The translations under genes were made by a program, and so were the position numbers. This document shows, in pieces, positions 9,983 through 18,788 of a DNA stretch of 37,129 bases. A model generated the notes under the pieces. That model saw only the letters and a list, made by a program, of their open reading frames with translations. It was not told where the DNA came from and did no database searches. The stretch is from assembly GCA_015487305.1 (NCBI GenBank), contig WFQB01000212.1:1-37129 (forward strand). Direction: 5' to 3'. The stretch comes from Parvularculaceae bacterium. Its GTDB lineage: Bacteria > Pseudomonadota > Alphaproteobacteria > Caulobacterales > Parvularculaceae. Each line of letters starts with the position of its first letter. The first letter of the stretch is position 1.

Positions 9983-11572
9983 AATCAAGGCACTGGCTTT
10001 TTCCGCAATCATCATGACCGGGGCATTGGTATTGCCGGAAATGAGATTGGGCATGACCGAGGCATCGACAACATAAAGCCCGTCCACTCCGCGCACTTTC
10101 AACTCCGAAGAAACAACACAATCCGCGCCCTCACCCATTTTGCAGGTGCCCACGGGGTGATAAATCGTGTCAGCGCGATTACGAATATCTTCGATGATCT
10201 CCTCTTCCCCGGCATTGGCTGGCAAATACATGGCTTCACCGCGTATTGGCGCAAATGCATCGCTTTCCATAATCCGGCGATTGATGCGATAGGCGTTAAC
10301 AAGTCCGCGTAAATCTTCTTCCTCGCTAAGGAAATTGGGGTCTATTAAAGGCGCAGCGGTGGGATCGGCGTTTTGTAGGCGAATAGTGCCACGGCTTTTT
10401 GGGCGCAAAATGCAGGCATGGGATGAAAACCCGTGACCGAGGCCTTTCTTGCGGCCATGATCGTCAACAATGCCAATGCAGAAATGTAATTGAATATCCG
10501 GCTGCGACAAGGACGGGTCAGAGCGCAAAAATGCCCCGGCCTCGGCTATATTACTGGTGACCATGCCGGTTTTATGGCGACGATATTCGCTGATGCTTTT
10601 CAGGATATTGGCAATGCCTGTAAAAGAAATGCCAATGGTTTCTTTCAAGGGGGATTTATAGGAAATCACATGATCGATATGGTCTTGTAAGTTTTCACCA
10701 ACGCCGGATAGCTCGTGGAGGATATCAATATTTTTTTCGCGCAAATGATGTGCTGGGCCAATGCCGGACAGCATGAGAAGTTGCGGTGATTGAAATGCCC
10801 CGGCACTTAAAATCACCCCGCGCCCCGCCATAATGGAAATAGACTTCCCCTTAACACCAATCTTCGCCCCAATCGCTTTTTTGCCGTCAAAAATAACTTT
10901 TTCCGCCAGCGCCTCTGTGATGATGGTCAGGTTTTTTCTATCCCGTGCCGGATCAAGATAGGCCCTGGCCGCCGAAAACCTTTGTCCGTTTTTTTGTGTC
11001 ACATGGTAAACCCCATAGCCTTCCTGATGGGGTCCGTTAAAATCATCATTGCGTTGTAATTGTAGCGAGGCTGCTGCTGCGAGGAATATTTCCGTTGCTT
11101 TATGGGGCTTTAGAGGAGCGACATTTAACGGCCCGTCACTGCCATGAAACTCATCTTCCCCGCCTTCAAAATGTTCTGATTTTTTGAACCATGGCAAAAC
11201 ATCCTGCCAGCCCCAGCCTTTGGCCCCACTTGCGGCCCAATCCTCATAATCCTGCCTGTGGCCTCTGGTGTAGATCATCGCATTGATGGACGAAGAGCCG
11301 CCAAGGGTCTTGCCACGCGGCTGATAGCCTTTGCGGCCATTTAGCCCCGGCTGCGGCACGGTCTCAAATGCCCAATTGGCTATATTGGACGGCACCATAA
11401 TCGCAAGGCCGGCCGGGGCATGAATAAGGGGGTTTGTGTCGGGTTTTCCTGCCTCAATCAGACAGACCTGATAGCGCCCATTTTCAGTTAAGCGATTGGC
11501 AAGGACACATCCGGCTGAGCCGCCGCCAATTATAAGGAAGTCAAATTCCGCATTGTCCAACGATTGGTCCAT
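9968..11572 (-). CDS. GMC-family FAD oxidoreductase (choline dehydrogenase-like)
   Basis: FDFLIIGGGSAGCVLANRLTENGRYQVCLIEAG, GKTLGGSSSINAMIYTRGHRQDYEDW, C-terminal YHPVGTCKMG and VVDASVMPNLISGNTNAPVMMIAEKAS. Confidence 0.95.
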   Translation of the reverse strand: MDQSLDNAEFDFLIIGGGSAGCVLANRLTENGRYQVCLIEAGKPDTNPLIHAPAGLAIMVPSNIANWAFETVPQPGLNGRKGYQPRGKTLGGSSSINAMIYTRGHRQDYEDWAASGAKGWGWQDVLPWFKKSEHFEGGEDEFHGSDGPLNVAPLKPHKATEIFLAAAASLQLQRNDDFNGPHQEGYGVYHVTQKNGQRFSAARAYLDPARDRKNLTIITEALAEKVIFDGKKAIGAKIGVKGKSISIMAGRGVILSAGAFQSPQLLMLSGIGPAHHLREKNIDILHELSGVGENLQDHIDHVISYKSPLKETIGISFTGIANILKSISEYRRHKTGMVTSNIAEAGAFLRSDPSLSQPDIQLHFCIGIVDDHGRKKGLGHGFSSHACILRPKSRGTIRLQNADPTAAPLIDPNFLSEEEDLRGLVNAYRINRRIMESDAFAPIRGEAMYLPANAGEEEIIEDIRNRADTIYHPVGTCKMGEGADCVVSSELKVRGVDGLYVVDASVMPNLISGNTNAPVMMIAEKASALILAHG

Positions 11573-11639
11573 AAGGCGCAAAATCCCTTCCTTAGAAAAA
11601 GACTTTCGCTCAATTTTACCGCTCTGAAAAGAACTATTG

Positions 11640-14600
11640 TCAGATGCCGGTTATATCGTCCTGAACATCGGCCAAGGTTGTGTTTTGCACAATCAGCGAA
11701 AATCCAAACACGCTGGCATTATCGAGATTAAATACAACATCGGCTCCTATTTGCGTCGCCCGCCCCATAAGATCGTTAATATTGTTCACACCTAACGCAG
11801 CCAAGTTGAATAGGGTGAAGTCTATACTATCGATATTATCTTCAAAATCAGCAATGGTCGCCACGATGAAGGAGCCCGTAGCAGTCTGATTGATGACAAA
11901 AGTGTCAAGATCTGCACCGCCGGTTAGTGTGGAGTTGCCATCGGCGCTGGAGCGTAAAATATCATCGCCTGCTTCACCGAATAAATTGGCCGTCGCGCCC
12001 TCGACACTGATATCGTCATTGCCTGCTCCACCAAAAACAGTGCCATTGAAACTACCGATGATGGAATCGTTAAAATCAGAACCAATAAACTGTTCTATAT
12101 TAAAATAGGTATCACCCGCCGCATCGCCAGTAATACCACCATTTAGAAAGCCAAGGGTTACACCGCTTGCGGCGGCAGAATAATCAACTGTATCAAAACC
12201 GGTTGAACCATTCATCGCATCCGCACCAGCGCCACCAAAAAAGGTATTATCCAGAGAGTTGCCTGTGAAAAAGTCATCAAAATCTGAACCGATAACATTT
12301 TCAATGCTTGCCACACTGCCATAATCATCACCATTGGCGTCACCGCCCGTCCCAAAAAACTCCAGCAGATTAACATCCACCGCAGCCGACGATGCGCTAT
12401 AATCAAGCGTATCAATGCCCGCGCCACCATCAAACTGGTCAGCCCCGGCGCTGCCAACCAGCGTGTCATCCCCGTCCCCACCGCGTATGATGTCATTGCC
12501 AAAACCGCCTGTAAGACGGTCATTACCCGCCTCACCATCTATGGTGACACTAGCAAGAGCGCCGCTGCCATCATAAATATCGTCACCCGCACCGAGTAAA
12601 ACTGTCCCGTTTAGAGTGCCGCTATTGGTAAACTGATCATTGCCAGAGCCAAAGGTAATATTACCGGTAAACGAACCGGAAATGGTCGCACTATTATTGC
12701 CATCGCCAAAAATTAAATTGCCAAATGCCCAGGTTCCCGAGCTGGTAAAGACATTGTTCCCGGCCCCCATATTCATAGAACCCAGCAGTGAAACAGTGCC
12801 GGTGCTGTTGAACTGGTCATTACCAGCACCAAAATTCAATGTTTCACCAGTGATGCTTCCGCTACTAATAAAAATATCGTCGGCAGCACCAAAGGTCAGG
12901 CTTGTAAATCCAAACGATCCCGTATTGTCTATGCGGTTATTACCTAAGCCGAATGTTATCAAGCTTGATGACAAGTCACCATCATTTGAAATTCGGTTTA
13001 TGCCATTGCCATTAAAATTTATACTATCCAAAAATGCGCCGGCATTAGTGGTATTGTTTAAACTATTTTGCGCTGTGCCATTGCCATTAAATGTGATCGA
13101 GCCTTCAATAAATCCGAAACCATTATTATTGAATGTACTGGTGGCATCGCCAAAAACGGTTGCACTGCCTATCGTGCCAGTATTATTGATCGTCGCCATT
13201 TGATTGCCAAAGGTAATGCCGACATCAATCACACTTTCGCCGTCCGGCGTATAATAAATATTCCCGCTATTATTCAGAATATTGAGTCCAAGGCCAAATG
13301 TGACGTCACCAAAAATATGGCCTGAATTGGTAAAGACATTGTCGCCATCACCAAAACTGACATTGCCAAGGGGATTTACACTCATATCGCCAATCCACCC
13401 GGTATTGGTGAACTGGTTATTGCCATTGCCGAATGACACTTCGCCATAAATCCAGTCATTATTGGTGAACTGATTATTGCCCGCACCCATATCAACATTG
13501 CCCTGAATGGCAGGCGGTCCGCTGAATAAAGTATCAGCATCATTTAGAAAAACATCATCCCCGTCACCGAGGTTAATATTGCCTGTGACGGTGCCGGTGT
13601 TTTCAAAACTGTCAGCCCCGGCGCCGCCATTGATATTTCCTGTGATATCAGCCCCGGCAAAGTTGAACAAAACATCATCCCCCTCACCCAGAATGACGTC
13701 GCCGGTTATATTTCCGCTATTATCAACGGCATCATTTCCGGCACCCATATCAAGATTACCGTTTAACGCACTATCGCCATTGAAACTGTCATTCCCGCCA
13801 TTCATAAAGACATTGCCGTTGATAATCCCGCCATCAATATTGTTGAGGGCGTCTGTAAAATCATCAAATACCAGATCTCCATTGATGGTCCCGCCAAATT
13901 CATTGGTGACGTTCGAGCCGCTACCAGTAATTGTCAGCCCTCCCGGCCCACCAATAGTGCCGATCGTTCCGATATTGGTAATGGAAATCGTATCACCAGG
14001 GCCGCCTTTGGGGCCATTATCAGTTTTACTATTGCCATTATTCATCACCCCGCCGCGATCACGATAGGTTAACCCATCACCGGTGGTTCCATTCCCGGCG
14101 GCTCCACCGCCTCCGGATGAGCGGGCAAATATGCCACTGGCAGACAAGGTAACCGAGCCGGTGACACTGCCATTATTGGTAAAGATACTGCTTGGGTCCT
14201 GAATGGTAACATTGCCATCTATGGTGCCATCATTGGTAAATGTGCCGGCGGTTGCGCCAAAAACAACATCACCCCGGATCAGCGCTGATGTGCGATTGAA
14301 TAATTGATCGCTCCCGCCACCAAGATTAACATCACCAATAATCGTCCCGCTATTATCCAGCGTGTCCGTGCCATTGCCTGCGGTAATGTTGCCAACAATC
14401 CGGTTATTATTTGCCAATGAATTGTTACCGGAACCCAGAGCAATATTGCCGGTTATGACAGCATTGGTTTCATTGGTGAGGCTATCGTCTCCAGTGCCAA
14501 GAAAAATACTGCCATTGATGGCGTTATTATTGGTGATAGAGCCATCACCACTGTTAAGCGTCATATCGCCGGTCATTGTTCCTGAATTTGTTAGGTTCAG

Positions 14601-15938
14601 TTCACCGTCACCAAAATCGACGGCACCGGTAACAGTGCCGCTATTGCTGAGGCTGCGGGATATGCCAGTCCCATATTGGATATCGCCGATAATATCGCCG
14701 ATATTGGTGATAATGCCATCACCATTACCCATATCTATGGAGCCATCAAACAAAAATGCATTGGTTAGATCATCGTTGCCATCGCCCATTATCAAATCAG
14801 CGAGCATGGTGGAATTGCTAATCACGCTATCATCGCCTGCTCCCATATCAATGAGAGCTGGAATACCGGAATTGATACCGATAAATTGATTGGTGGCTGT
14901 CAGCGTATCATTACCACCGCCCATAGACAGTTCAGCCAATGAGAAGCCAGCGATGGTTGTCAGACTATCGACGCCGTCACCAAATATCAGATTGCCGAAA
15001 ATACGCGAGCTGACCTCGGCAACATTATTGCCCGCACCCATATCAACATTACCGCGAACGGTGCCGCCATCCTGCATGAATATATCATTCCCGGCACCAA
15101 AGCGCACATCACCGAAAACCGTGCTGTCATCATTGATCAGCGTATCATTGCCTATGCCAAAATCGATATCGCCCCGAAGATCGCTGTCATCTATATTGCG
15201 AACAATATCATTACCATCAAAAAGCCAGATATCGCCCTCAATCAGGGTTGTATCGTTGGTGATATCATCATCGCCACCTTCGCTGACGATAGCCGTGCCA
15301 CCGGAAACAATGACGCCGTTATTATAGATTGTCAGGGTATCACCCTGTTGCTTGCCAAAGCCGATGACCGAGGCAATGGCAGCGACATGAAATAGATCTA
15401 CAAGGTCCGCGCTGGTGGTCGAAGCCTGATTACTGATAAAGCCATCATTATTCAGCACGGCATTAGCGCCGCTCATATAGATGGCCTGTGACCAGAGATC
15501 GTCTGTATCACTGGATATGATGTCACCAGTATTATTGAGTGTCAGGCTGGAAAAATTGAAAAGGGAGACAGCATAATAATCCGTTGATTCAATAAGTCCG
15601 GCATTATTGATGGTGATAATGCCCTCGCCTGTAAAGGGTTCCGTTCCCCCCATATAGAGCGCTGTTCCTGCAGCCCTGACGACACCAGTATTGGCAATGG
15701 TCATATCATAATTGAAATTGGTGTTGGGAGCGGCGTTGTAATAAATCCCAAGAATATCGCCTTCAACAGTGCCCGATATTGTTGTCGTTATCTGACTAGC
15801 CAGACTATATATCGCTACAAAATTTATTGATCGCACCGTAATGCCAGCATCAATGATGACCTCATCATCGCCAACCGCAAGGGCGGGCGTGTTAGTAGAG
15901 CTTGATATAATGTCAGAAGATGGACGGATGATAGGCAT
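11640..15938 (-). CDS. Giant (about 1433 aa) repeat protein: parallel beta-helix-like ~20-aa repeats with C-terminal RTX (haemolysin-type Ca-binding) motifs; predicted type I-secreted surface protein
   Basis: Dozens of G(D/N)(V/I)xFGxGxNxFTNxGxI-like repeats; C-terminal RTX block AGNDRLTGGFGNDIIRGGDGDDTLVGSAGADQFDGGAGIDTLDYS; no N-terminal signal peptide. Start placed at MPIIRPSSD (15938), not the longest ORF start (16043). Confidence 0.85.
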   Translation of the reverse strand: MPIIRPSSDIISSSTNTPALAVGDDEVIIDAGITVRSINFVAIYSLASQITTTISGTVEGDILGIYYNAAPNTNFNYDMTIANTGVVRAAGTALYMGGTEPFTGEGIITINNAGLIESTDYYAVSLFNFSSLTLNNTGDIISSDTDDLWSQAIYMSGANAVLNNDGFISNQASTTSADLVDLFHVAAIASVIGFGKQQGDTLTIYNNGVIVSGGTAIVSEGGDDDITNDTTLIEGDIWLFDGNDIVRNIDDSDLRGDIDFGIGNDTLINDDSTVFGDVRFGAGNDIFMQDGGTVRGNVDMGAGNNVAEVSSRIFGNLIFGDGVDSLTTIAGFSLAELSMGGGNDTLTATNQFIGINSGIPALIDMGAGDDSVISNSTMLADLIMGDGNDDLTNAFLFDGSIDMGNGDGIITNIGDIIGDIQYGTGISRSLSNSGTVTGAVDFGDGELNLTNSGTMTGDMTLNSGDGSITNNNAINGSIFLGTGDDSLTNETNAVITGNIALGSGNNSLANNNRIVGNITAGNGTDTLDNSGTIIGDVNLGGGSDQLFNRTSALIRGDVVFGATAGTFTNDGTIDGNVTIQDPSSIFTNNGSVTGSVTLSASGIFARSSGGGGAAGNGTTGDGLTYRDRGGVMNNGNSKTDNGPKGGPGDTISITNIGTIGTIGGPGGLTITGSGSNVTNEFGGTINGDLVFDDFTDALNNIDGGIINGNVFMNGGNDSFNGDSALNGNLDMGAGNDAVDNSGNITGDVILGEGDDVLFNFAGADITGNINGGAGADSFENTGTVTGNINLGDGDDVFLNDADTLFSGPPAIQGNVDMGAGNNQFTNNDWIYGEVSFGNGNNQFTNTGWIGDMSVNPLGNVSFGDGDNVFTNSGHIFGDVTFGLGLNILNNSGNIYYTPDGESVIDVGITFGNQMATINNTGTIGSATVFGDATSTFNNNGFGFIEGSITFNGNGTAQNSLNNTTNAGAFLDSINFNGNGINRISNDGDLSSSLITFGLGNNRIDNTGSFGFTSLTFGAADDIFISSGSITGETLNFGAGNDQFNSTGTVSLLGSMNMGAGNNVFTSSGTWAFGNLIFGDGNNSATISGSFTGNITFGSGNDQFTNSGTLNGTVLLGAGDDIYDGSGALASVTIDGEAGNDRLTGGFGNDIIRGGDGDDTLVGSAGADQFDGGAGIDTLDYSASSAAVDVNLLEFFGTGGDANGDDYGSVASIENVIGSDFDDFFTGNSLDNTFFGGAGADAMNGSTGFDTVDYSAAASGVTLGFLNGGITGDAAGDTYFNIEQFIGSDFNDSIIGSFNGTVFGGAGNDDISVEGATANLFGEAGDDILRSSADGNSTLTGGADLDTFVINQTATGSFIVATIADFEDNIDSIDFTLFNLAALGVNNINDLMGRATQIGADVVFNLDNASVFGFSLIVQNTTLADVQDDITGI

Positions 15939-16052
15939 TGTAGCGTAAACTCCCCAAGGCAAATTGGGCGCAGGACTAAAATCTCTTGCGCATGGTACTC
16001 TCTCTTCAAGCCCCCTTTTACAGCAGCGCAATGGGCGATACAATCAGATTTT

Positions 16053-16067
16053 TGATAATGATAATCA
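16053..16067. promoter_or_regulatory. Fur box candidate TGATAATGATAATCA
   Basis: 14/15 match to the 7-1-7 Fur consensus TGATAAT-N-ATTATCA, in the divergent promoter between the giant repeat protein and the TPR/barrel gene. Confidence 0.75.
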
Positions 16068-16160
16068 TTTTTTGCGCCTGCGAACAAATCTGGAGTTGCC
16101 AGACCCCATTGCGAAGGTGTATCAAGGGCCGGAAGAGAGTTTACCAAGAGAGAGAGTGTT

Positions 16161-17573
16161 ATGGGGGCAAAGAAATCTTTGTCAGAGCCGGACATGTTCA
16201 AAACGCACAAACTTTGCCGCCATGGCGATTGTTTTGGCTTATTGAAATATTTTAAAGCGGCTATTTCCGGCCTGATTACCACAGGCTTCATGGCTCTGGC
16301 TATATTTGGCCTTGGCGCGAGCTTGTCACCTGCACAGGCCCAGCGAGCAGATATCAGCTTTGCTGAGATTATGGCAGAGCCAAATAATCTTGAGCTAAAT
16401 TTTGCCTATGCCATGCAACAGGCCCGCAATGGCCGCCTGTTGTCAGCGGCTTCCACGCTGGAGCGCCTGCTGGTTAAAGAGCCCGGTTGGGATGATGCGC
16501 GATTGCTATATGCCGCTGTTCTCTATCGCATGGGCGATTTTCAAGCATCACGGCGGGAATTAAACCTCTTACGCAATCGCGATTTGTCCATCGACGCAAC
16601 CAAAGAGTTGCGACGTTATGATGATAAGGTCAATGACGCCCTACAAACCAATTATTTCACCGGACAACTGGCCCTTGGCTATGTCTATGATGATAATGTT
16701 ATTGGCTTTGTGGATGAAGGCGTTTTGGGCGCTGGCCTGACACAAGGGGATGAAGGGATATCCTATGGCGCCAGAGTAATGCTGCGCCATCGTATTTCCA
16801 GCCTCAATGATGCCGAAGCCTTTTTTACCGGCAGTTTTGACAGCAAGCAATATAATGATCTTTCCGACTATAGCCAGACAGCGGTTACTTTGCAGGCCGG
16901 CGTTGAAGGCTCTGCTGGCCGCTATGACCTGCTTGGGGCAATTATTGGGCGGTCTGTTGCCTTTGATGGGGGCCGCTATCTCAACGAATATGGCTTGCGC
17001 GGGGATGTTTTTCGCAAGGTTAATCACAAAACCGGCTATGGGGTGAAGGGTCGTATCGTTACCCAAGATTTTGCTGAAATCACCTTTGGCACCACCACAA
17101 CCTTTTTTGAACGGTTCCGCAATGGTTATCGCGGACTTCTGTCTGGCTATATCTCGCATCAATTTGCCACCAATACACGCGGCACTCTAGCGCTTGGGTT
17201 CATTAATAAAACAGCCAAATATAAGCCATTTGAATATGACGGCCTCAATGCCAATGCGACCTATGATCATTCATGGCAAAATGGCAGCTATGTGGATTTT
17301 GACCTTTCCTATCAGGATTTAAAATATGATCGGGTCGACCCGGTTGTTGTGACCACGGGGACAGCGACCCGCGAAGATGATCGCTATTATGCCCGGGCTG
17401 CTCTGGGTGTGCCCCTGCGGGCCATATTTGGTGCTAATCAAGCCCATGACAATGAAAACAAGTGGAAGATTGAAGCTGCCCTCTATCACGATCAACGAAA
17501 TTCCAATTACAGCGTCTATGATTATGAAAATACCGGCGGCGAAGTAAAACTTGTTTGGCGCTTTGATAAATAG
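16161..17573 (+). CDS. TPR-containing outer-membrane beta-barrel protein (surface lipoprotein assembly modifier/DUF560-like)
   Basis: Signal peptide (FMALAIFGLGASLSPAQAQ), TPR-like helical segment (NLELNFAYAMQQARNGRLLSAASTLERLLVKEPGWDDARLLYAAVLYRMGDFQASRRELNLL), C-terminal alternating beta strands ending GGEVKLVWRFDK. Confidence 0.7.
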   Translation: MGAKKSLSEPDMFKTHKLCRHGDCFGLLKYFKAAISGLITTGFMALAIFGLGASLSPAQAQRADISFAEIMAEPNNLELNFAYAMQQARNGRLLSAASTLERLLVKEPGWDDARLLYAAVLYRMGDFQASRRELNLLRNRDLSIDATKELRRYDDKVNDALQTNYFTGQLALGYVYDDNVIGFVDEGVLGAGLTQGDEGISYGARVMLRHRISSLNDAEAFFTGSFDSKQYNDLSDYSQTAVTLQAGVEGSAGRYDLLGAIIGRSVAFDGGRYLNEYGLRGDVFRKVNHKTGYGVKGRIVTQDFAEITFGTTTTFFERFRNGYRGLLSGYISHQFATNTRGTLALGFINKTAKYKPFEYDGLNANATYDHSWQNGSYVDFDLSYQDLKYDRVDPVVVTTGTATREDDRYYARAALGVPLRAIFGANQAHDNENKWKIEAALYHDQRNSNYSVYDYENTGGEVKLVWRFDK

Positions 17574-17584
17574 GCGCGGGAGTT

Positions 17585-18715
17585 ATGGCAATGAAAAGAA
17601 CATTCATGAACAAGCTTTTAGGGGCAAGCTTTCTGGGGCTGGTTGGCTTTGGCACTATCCTACCGGGCACAGCCAATGCACAGGAAAAGGTTGGTATCAA
17701 TGCGATTATTGAACGGCCTGAAGCCATTTCTATTGTTGATTTTGAAGCGGCCAGTCGTGAAGTTTTGGAAGGCGGCGATGCTTTTCTCAATGACACCATC
17801 ACATCCGGGGAAGGCGCAAAAATGCAAATCCTCCTGCTCGACGAAAAGACAATTACAATTGGGCAAAATTGCGAATTTGTGATTGATAAATTTGTTTATA
17901 ACCCGGTGGATAATAGCGGTGAGATGATTGCCTCTGTTGCCAAAGGCGCTTTTCGCTTCATGTCCGGCAAACCTTCAACGCGCTCACGCACAACCTTGCG
18001 CACGCCTGTTGCCTCCATGGGGGTTCGCGGCACCGTTGTTGAAGGCGCCGTTGGCCCGCGCGCCATTGAAATTACTCAAAACTCCATTCCCCTGCCCAAT
18101 GACATTATGATAGATAGCGAAAATGCCAGTCTCATCATTTTGCGTGGGCCTAGTGATAACGCCCAGGGAATTGATAATGAAGGGGCTGTGGATGTGTTAC
18201 CGGCTGATATGACAAACACTGCCCTTGAACAGCAACGTTATGCAAGCCTTGGCAATAATTCTTTGCTGGCTTCGCAATTACCGACTTATGTCGCCGCTAA
18301 TATGATGGCTGCGCAAGACCAGAAAAAACCGGATGGCCCCGCATCAGATGGTGAAGGGGCCGGACTTACTGTCAGCTCTGGCGGTGAGACCGTTCCTTTA
18401 ACCAAACCCAATACGGCTGTCTTTATTCCTTATAAGGGCGGGCCAATTATCGGGCCTTTTGCGCTTAGCGATCGTTCTTTTTCTTTATTCTCGGAAGATT
18501 TGCGCACCGCTCCTTTTGGCGCACCACCATTTGAATCGCCTTTTGAGATCAATATTGCTGAAGGGTCAGGCGATGAAGTTAATGATGGCGATTATGGTTT
18601 CCCTTGGGTCGGCGAAGACCTGACCCTGACGGAACGCCCGGATATTGATGATAATCAATTCCCCTTCCCGCCCGGCCCGCCAATTTGCCCGCCGGGGACA
18701 TTGAACTGTCCTTAA
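17585..18715 (+). CDS. FecR-domain secreted protein
   Basis: Signal peptide (LLGASFLGLVGFGTILPGTANAQ); FecR pattern DTITSGEGAKMQILLLDEKTITIGQNCEFVIDKFVYNP...RFMSGKPSTRSRTTLRTPVASMGVRGT; unusual Pro/Cys tail FPPGPPICPPGTLNCP. Confidence 0.8.
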   Translation: MAMKRTFMNKLLGASFLGLVGFGTILPGTANAQEKVGINAIIERPEAISIVDFEAASREVLEGGDAFLNDTITSGEGAKMQILLLDEKTITIGQNCEFVIDKFVYNPVDNSGEMIASVAKGAFRFMSGKPSTRSRTTLRTPVASMGVRGTVVEGAVGPRAIEITQNSIPLPNDIMIDSENASLIILRGPSDNAQGIDNEGAVDVLPADMTNTALEQQRYASLGNNSLLASQLPTYVAANMMAAQDQKKPDGPASDGEGAGLTVSSGGETVPLTKPNTAVFIPYKGGPIIGPFALSDRSFSLFSEDLRTAPFGAPPFESPFEINIAEGSGDEVNDGDYGFPWVGEDLTLTERPDIDDNQFPFPPGPPICPPGTLNCP

Positions 18716-18730
18716 ACAATTCCAGACATA

Positions 18731-18766
18731 AAAACCGAGGCTTATTACAAAAGCCTCGGTTTTTTA
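18731..18766 (+). terminator. Rho-independent terminator (possibly bidirectional) between the FecR gene and gdhA
   Basis: AAAACCGAGGCTT-ATTACAA-AAGCCTCGGTTTTTT: 12-13 bp perfect stem with T-run; convergent genes on both sides. Confidence 0.93.
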
Positions 18767-18788
18767 ATTCTGCATCATCCATCTGCGT

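Noticed and set aside
12640-14067. Long plus-strand ORFs (e.g. 12640..13203, 13507..14067, 14362..14889) rich in Pro/Leu/Ser
   Set aside because: Antisense shadows of the repetitive Gly/Asn/Asp-rich giant protein; composition follows from the complementary repeat codons, no family resemblance.
15824-16291. 155-aa minus-strand ORF over the divergent promoter
   Set aside because: Overlaps the Fur-box region and the start of both flanking genes in other frames; composition not protein-like.
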